From positions 939,001 to 1,003,000 of the forward strand of contig NC_087379.1 in NCBI RefSeq assembly GCF_963675165.1: 64,000 nt of DNA, written 5' to 3'. Below are positions 58,001-64,000 of the stretch, piece after piece. Source of the stretch: Halichondria panicea. Taxonomy: Eukaryota; Porifera; Demospongiae; Suberitida; Halichondriidae. The position numbers and the translations under genes are program-made. The number at the start of each line of letters is the position of its first letter. Within the stretch, counting starts at the first letter, position 1. The notes beneath the pieces were generated by a model. It searched no databases. It was not told the origin of the DNA and was given only the letters and a program-made list of their open reading frames with translations.

Positions 58001-58796
58001 ACATGATAAGGTCCATCAGAGGGTGGTCTGGGGTAATCTTTCGAAGAAAATGTTCACGTCGTTCAGCTTCTGTCACTGGTATCAGTCTGTCAGGATTAGC
58101 AGGATCGATTCTGTTGGGGCCGATCTTTGGTAGTGGCCACTCTGCTGTGAAGGTGTGAATCATCATGATCCCAAAGGAGAACACATCCACACTGGTGTCG
58201 TAGTGGGGGTCGGCAACCATCACTTCGGGGGGCATGTACGCTGGGGTGCCAGGGGTCTCCGTCATTCGACTCGCTTGAAGGGGGGTGAGGTTCAATATTC
58301 GAGCAACCCCCAGATCAGATATCTTGGCCGTCATGTTGGTGGACAAGAGGACATTGTTGGCTGAGAGGTCTCTGTGCACAATGACTGGTGTTTGGCCATG
58401 GAGGTAGACCAGGCCCAGTGAGACGTCATGGAGGATGGAGAAGTTGATCTCATCGGGGAGAATACCGTAGCGCTCGAGACAGCTGGTCAAGTTGGTGGGG
58501 AGGAACTCCATGACTAGGATGGGGAACTGAGAGCCTTCCTCAAAACAGACTCCCAGAAACTGGACAATGTTGGGATGCCTAGTTTGACTGAGCAGGTGAC
58601 ACTCCTCCAGATACCTTCGTGCTGCATGCCCGATTCCAGTATCGTAGAGAACTCTGTACAGCTTCTTGCCAGCACATTTCAGTCCTCGATACTCTAGCTC
58701 CATGACAACAGCGTAGGAACCTCGTCCAAACTCATTCTCAGTGATGCGAACTTGTCTCAGAGTGAACTGCTCGAAAGCTTGTGGATTTACAGCCAT
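55100..58796 (-). CDS. Protein kinase/coiled-coil/Kelch protein, copy 6 (intact)
   Basis: Kinase exon 58796-57270 (509 codons) and Kelch exon 56005-55100 (301 codons and stop), phase 0, about 810 residues. The kinase half and non-coding flanks are almost the same as copy 3, with only a few changes such as ENKVDILQ for ENRVEMLQ. The middle coiled-coil module is instead that of copies 4 and 5. The Kelch exon differs from copy 3 at nearly every variable site: GGYCDDDGGEYC, VCYFGLG, VGGRDSS, VAGGLGSGGYTDN, YACRNQ and LMGGFDNNHLNK. The gene is therefore a mosaic. The intron holds the same two inverted-repeat elements as copy 3 plus a third, more recent one. Confidence 0.85.
56353..57035. mobile_element. 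Inverted-repeat element in the kinase-Kelch 6 intron, with nested hAT-like MITE
   Basis: The ends 'gttaccgtaaaaagacctcg' and the complement of 'gtaccgtaagacctcgattt' define the outer element, which corresponds to 23050-23335. Nested inside at about 56467-56845 is a MITE with CAGTGGCGGATCTAGG and TGGATCCGCCACTG ends and 'cctag' repeated on both sides. Unit 3 has the empty site, so the nested insertion came after units 3 and 6 separated. Confidence 0.75.
57094..57235. mobile_element. Short hAT-like MITE beside the kinase exon 6 donor
   Basis: This is the counterpart of 23384-23523, with the same 'cagtggcgta' and 'ccagccactg' ends and a longer poly-G run. Confidence 0.6.
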
Positions 58797-59178
58797 TGTC
58801 TTTGTTACTGTGGGAATAGAAAAGCACGCAATATTAAAAATGCAATCCAGCTGGATATGTAACAAAAAAGAATCCTTTCACTATGTACGTCTAGATAATA
58901 TTAAAATAATAATAATTATTGCCAAGACTTGAAAAACAAAGCCTTACAGAGAGTGAGGCTCAAGTTTACAGGAGTACGTTATGGTAGGTATATAAAAGCT
59001 ATTTAGTTGATCTTACCTGTACTGTATAGAAAGCTTGATAGAGTGAAGTTACAGAGCTAGAGAACTGTAGAAAGAAAACGAGATACGCCCCTTCTTTGTG
59101 CAAGCAAAAGCGAAGGGGTGTGGCTGGTATTTGCTAACAAGGTTTTGTGCATTATTTAGAATACCAACCAAGTCAAGG
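58797..59178. promoter_or_regulatory. Divergent spacer kinase-Kelch 6 / CWF19L1 6
   Basis: Nearly identical to the unit 3 spacer. It ends with the tiny CWF19L1 first exon at 59179. Confidence 0.5.
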
Positions 59179-62100
59179 ATGAAAATGTAAGGAGCTAGCA
59201 AGTGTACTCACCTAGATCTCATTCTCCCCCTCACTCAGTTTGGTGTGTGGAGATGTGGAGGGTCACTTTAAGCAACTGTTTAGCAGAGTCCAGAGCATCC
59301 TCTCCAAGAACAAAGACTTTGAGGTAGCTACATACAATGGATGCACACACTCACTGCATGCAGTGCCAGTGCATTTATTGTCCCTTTATGTAGCTGCTGT
59401 TGTGTGTTGGATCTTTCTTTAGCTCTGACTGCCAGGAGGAGTGGAGCAAGTATCGGGAGGGGGTGGAAACAGGTAATTAAACGATATTAAATCACCTTCC
59501 TCTGACATTTATTACACCCCCATGCACAGTGCCTCTACCGACGTTCATCCTTGGCCCGTGTTCGATTGAGCATGGCCAGTTCTATGGAGACTTGTCACGT
59601 GATGGAGGAGAACTTTGCCCCAATGTCACATGTCTAGGTACAGTGTATGCATGTTGTTAACCACTCTATCAGTACACACATGAGTCACACTCCATTACAG
59701 GTCAGCGTGGAGTGTACAGTGCGTCCAGTGGTCTGAGGGTGGCCTATCTCAGTGGGAGCTACCAGGGGAGGACCTATCAGCATCAAGACAAGGGAGATAA
59801 TCTATTGGTCAGTTCTCTTCCCAAACACCTGGAGGAGTTTTTGAACTAGTTTTTGTTTCTCCCTCTAGCGACCATATTTTACTGACTCTGATGTGTCCTG
59901 GCTGGAGGGTGAGTGCAGTGGAGAGGGCTACCGTGGAGTGGACATTCTCCTCACCTCTGATTGGCCCGGGGCAGTGGACAAGTTCACAGTGGCTCCTGTG
60001 AGACCTAGCTCCCAGTTATTGTAGGATGGACCAGTACCTTAATAATACCTTATGCTCATGCAGGATGGACTGGACCTGAGTGCAGTGGGGGCAAAGCCTC
60101 TGAGTAAACTGGCCATGTGTCTCAAGCCACGCTACCATTTTGCAGCTCTACACCAAACCTTCTATGAGAGAATACCGTACAGGTACAGTACGTCCATCCC
60201 TGTATTTTGATGTATTAGAGTCTGCTCTTTAAATTGAGTTCTGATGTTCTAGAAGCCTGGTATTCTCAAAAATTTTTTTTTTAAACGAGCGATAATTTCT
60301 TTTTTTCGGAAGAATGCCTTAACTTGAAAGGCTTTTTTTGTAAATGTGATTCAAAATAACTCTGTATCTGAGTTTTGGGTGAGATCCAGATATGAGTGAG
60401 GGGGGATTTTTGCTGTTTTCGATCCAACCCTACTATTAGCACTACATAATTACGATTTGAAAGGCGTTTTTCTAAATATCAGAAAATGAATGTGATTTGA
60501 CCAACGCAACTAAAGTTTTGACCCTTTAAAATATAATTATACGTACATGTACATCCTCATCTTTAAATCCCTACACAGTAATACCTCCACAACTTTTGAT
60601 GCTAACTGTATTGTGCTTCATTTTATACAGGAATCACAAAATCCTCCAAGGCAAGCCACATCATGTGACACGATTCTTAGCTTTTGCTCAAGTGGGAAAT
60701 CCAGACAAGAAGAAAAGAGTGAGTTGAAATCATTCTAGTCCCATTAGTATTACATGTTATTAATGATGACATTATCTTCATACCTGCAGTACCTGTATGC
60801 ATTCTCTGTCACACCCATGAGCTCCATGGACGAGAAAGAGCTGACTCAGCAACCACCCACTGCCACCAACTGTCCCTACACTGAACTAGTCAAATCTTTG
60901 GTAAGGAAAACTATTATCCCATAACGTCTAGCTATTGTTGAAGGGCCAATTAATATACTAATTTTCCAAACAAAAACTTGCGTTATGTAGCACTCTGAGA
61001 GTCCTATCTCCATTTGTGTTGTAGTTTAAATCCACCCATGTTTTCGGAGGTCAAAGTTTATTGTGTACCTACCCCACACACTGTGCAGAGGGAGTCTCAA
61101 GAGGAGGCTGGGCCTAACTTCTTCTTTGATCAGAGAGCTCTTGATTCTGCTCATCGTAAACAGAAGAGACAACAGGACGGAGGACCCCCTGCAAAGAGAC
61201 GACCCCCTCCCCAGCCCAGGGGGCCGTGCTGGTTCTGTCTGGGGGGCAAGGAGGTGGAGAAACATCTCGTGGTCTCCATCGGAGATCATGTGAGATAGAG
61301 TGTGTTGTACTTGCTAATACTGCACATACAAAATACAATGTAGCTCACAAATAGCAGACCACTAACAGTTTGTATTGTATACCCTATATAGACGTACCTG
61401 GCTTTATCCAAGGGTGGGATGGTACCAGAGCATGTGCTGGTCCTACCCATCAGTCACTATGCAGCCTCCACTGACGCACCACCAGTGAGTTCATGTGCTG
61501 TGTGTACCACTGCTGTGTGTGTATAGTCATTGTTTGTATTGTGGAGAGTATGTTTCCATGCTCTGTGTGTACTATTTAGCAGTCTGTAGTGGTCAGCCTG
61601 TAAGCAGGCCACCCTCTATAATACAGCCAGGTTAATGGGCCCCAAAGTCTCCATAGCATGTGTTTGGACCTGTGTTAGCAGACCACCTCTTTAGTACAGC
61701 CACTGTTGGTATGCCCACTGTGTAAGCAGAGATCACTATACCATATATCATGCATGTACACTGTATGACCTGTGCTCTATTACTGTAGGAGGTTCTGGAG
61801 GAGCTTGGAAAGTTTAAGAGTGCTCTGAGGAAATACTTCAACAGCAAAGATCAGTCGTGTGTCATCTTTGAAAGAAACTACAAATCACAGCATCTTCAAC
61901 TACAGGTCAGTACTGTCAAGGCCGTATTATCATGTGATGTGATTGATACTGTATGGTTGGTGTGTTGAGATTAGGCTACAAGGTTTTGAGGGCAAACAGA
62001 GGAATGTGATTTCTCTTTTTAATCATTCAATGGTTCAGGGACTCTTTCAGGTGCCATAACTTGAATTCTGTGTATTCAATTTCAACGGTTTTAGGATTTT

Positions 62101-63878
62101 AGAAAGAGGCCATCTAGCAAAGATTGTGATGTCATACAATATAGGTCTTTGCAATCTTATTTGTGAAGCCATTAGCATTCGCAAACTTACATAATTCTGT
62201 GGAAACATTGTAGAAATACGGTACATGTTAGTGTGTGTATGGTAGATGTGTTGACTGATAGTTGTGTATGGTTAGTGTGTGATGGTAATGGTGGTCACTG
62301 TAGGTTATTCCAGTGACCAAGATTCCATCTGATGCTCTGAGACAAGCCTTCATAGATTATGGGCGGAGTATAGGGGTGTGGCTTGATACTGTACCCAGGG
62401 AAACACCACCCTCAGAGGTAACACACACACATCATAGCTGTACCATGTTCTACGTACCATTCTCTAAGCCTTTTATAGCCTCGATTCCAGGCCGATTAAA
62501 ATACGGCCTTTTAGTGATCAATACTTGGTTTTGCTACACACACACACACACACACACCTCTCCTCCCACACCACATGCACACACACACACACACACTGAT
62601 ACTTATTTATTTTGACTAATGCCTAATGCTAACTCTAAGAACATAATGCTATCTACTCCCAATAGAAGACCAACATGTACACACACACTGACACCGGAAT
62701 ATTTAGCTAATAGTATATGAACCAGCTACCAGAGTCATGGTCATGCAACCTGTAATTAATTAATGAGCCTTTCCCACCCATAGGCCGATTTAATACCTAA
62801 ATGTAGATAACGAACAGCCTGACCCTACCCCAACACATTATGCATAATATATACACTAGAACCAAGCTATGGTACATACTATAGGTCAAGTTATAGGAAC
62901 CAAAAAAGCTGTTGTGATTTCACCCACCCACACACACAGACAACTAGAACTCTGTGGTAAAAAAAAAATAATGGTACATGTACATAACCCTCAGTAGTAA
63001 CACCTTGAGGGAGCCTTAAATTAAAGCTCACATGATCCAAGCATGCCATATAGAAACAAATGGATAAAATGGAGTGTAACCAAAAAAAGTCATCTGAAGC
63101 CATCCAGTAAGTAACGCAATATCTGGCCTTTATGATATTATTATGCTGCACTTGTATGAATACATAAAACTAATTATATAGCACATGTCAAAATCCTTAA
63201 TTCTGTATGCCCAAGAAATCAGCAGCAACTTAGCTCACGTGAATCATCGTAATGACAACGTATAGACCACCCCCACTAACAAGTTTACCCATAACTACTG
63301 CTAGAATAGGAAATAATGTAGTAATGAATGTTACATGATAATTATAGTAATGCCATTTGTTGGCATTATAGCAAATCCGGACTCCATAGGGAGTGGTTCC
63401 GCCTATTCTGTAGTCGACCACGGGTCGGGAAATTAAAGGAACCGAAACCCGTGGCCTGACGAGGATCAGATTAGGTTCTCCCCTGATGACCGGTGCATTC
63501 AATAAACCGAGAGCAGAAGGCATAAGCCTACTAACCTCGCACTTACGATAGATACTATAGCTCTTCCTGTGTTCACATAATAATCATGTACTATTGGGTA
63601 GCTTAGGGTCATTCGCAACACTCACGTGCATTTTATAAACAGTCACCATGTGACTTAACCTTAGCACAGCAAGCTAAGCTACCTATTTTATACCTACACA
63701 GCACTTTAAATTAAAACCTGCTATACCAGAACAATAATTAGATAGATAGACTATAAGATCGGATTACGCGGGACCTGTTACAAGTGAGTGTTTCTCTCTT
63801 TTCTACTCTTAGGCTGAGTCAGTAATTATGTGTCGGAAAGCCCGATCCCACCTCCTATACTTCTGTATATACCATTCT

Positions 63879-63915
<37 letters not shown>

Positions 63916-64000
63916 CTCCCACACATACACATACACACACATACACTGGTGCCCATACTTCCTGGCAGAGTTTGATGGGGGAAATGTGTTCACAAGACCA
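59179..64000 (+). pseudogene. CWF19L1: CWF19L1-like gene, copy 6 (frameshift; runs off the window)
   Basis: Exons 1-13 align with copy 2. Exons 1-9 and 11-13 are open, including the Tyr codon in exon 9 that copies 2 and 5 lost. Exon 10 has the same extra C before ATGTTTTCGG as copy 3 (about 61036), which shifts the frame ahead of the CwfJ domain. Intron 13 contains an additional 1.3 kb between two CA tracts. Exon 14 (from about 63940) lacks one base in the TGVPYF segment and three in DDGG. The last exon lies outside the window. An N-terminal phosphatase-like fragment could still be encoded. Confidence 0.8.
62600..63870. other. 1.3-kb extra sequence in CWF19L1 6 intron 13
   Basis: This segment is absent from the other four copies and lies between two (CA)n tracts (62535-62597 and 63882-63912). 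It has no clear terminal repeats. On the minus strand 63523-63230 is an open frame of 97 residues (PVIRGEPNLILVRPRV, GGTTPYGVRICYN) with more GC than its surroundings. It looks exon-like but matches no family I recognise. The rest is AT-rich with nothing identifiable. Confidence 0.5.

Noticed and set aside
13821-58796. Assembly artefact creating six false copies
   Set aside because: The copies differ by many coding changes, private insertions with clean target duplications and distinct junctions. Local collapse between units 3 and 6 cannot be fully excluded without reads.

Overview
The window looks like a stretch of animal nuclear DNA, most likely from a demosponge close to Amphimedon. This is inferred from the compact multi-exon genes, the short AT-rich introns full of 'ataattat' runs, a sponge-style Bcl-2 gene and metazoan families such as CWF19L1 and DNAJC25. 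No taxon-specific marker proves it.

The layout is a tandem array built from one ancestral block: receptor-like gene (+), Bcl-2 (-), DNAJC25 (-), kinase/coiled-coil/Kelch gene (-), CWF19L1 (+). The kinase-Kelch gene occurs six times: 5.2-8.3, 13.8-16.9, 21.8-25.0, 29.4-33.3, 46.8-49.7 and 55.1-58.8 kb. CWF19L1 follows five of these, at 8.5, 17.3, 25.4, 50.2 and 59.2 kb. It leaves divergently from the kinase start across a short shared 5' region. The receptor/Bcl-2/DNAJC25 part occurs twice, at 1.3-5.0 kb and 33.8-40.4 kb. A 70-80 bp relic of the DNAJC25 5' region lies next to the Kelch 3' end in the other units, so the repeat junctions lie in that 5' region.

The kinase and Kelch reading frames are best read as two exons of one gene. 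The kinase exon ends in a canonical donor, the Kelch exon starts after a strong acceptor, and both are phase 0 in every copy. Five copies are intact (about 793-829 residues). The first lost its catalytic core. The paralogs are nearly identical except in one short cluster per Kelch blade and in a modular coiled coil. Units 3 and 6 have almost identical flanking non-coding DNA but different Kelch surfaces. This is the most interesting signal: a tandem family of putative intracellular kinases with a variable propeller face. Every CWF19L1 copy carries a lesion, and shared lesions pair copies 2 with 5 and 3 with 6. Both DNAJC25 copies and one Bcl-2 copy are also broken.

Mobile DNA is abundant. A complex 6.3 kb insertion at 40.5-46.7 kb carries a GC-rich minisatellite and three copies of a roughly 0.7 kb repeat. 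Nested inside it is a 2.94 kb DNA transposon with about 395 bp inverted repeats and a TA target duplication. Its intact four-exon gene joins pogo-like DNA-binding domains to an Ulp1-type protease and a PHD finger, with no DDE transposase domain visible. Smaller MULE-like, hAT-like and other inverted-repeat elements sit in introns. No retroviral or other virus-derived element was recognised.
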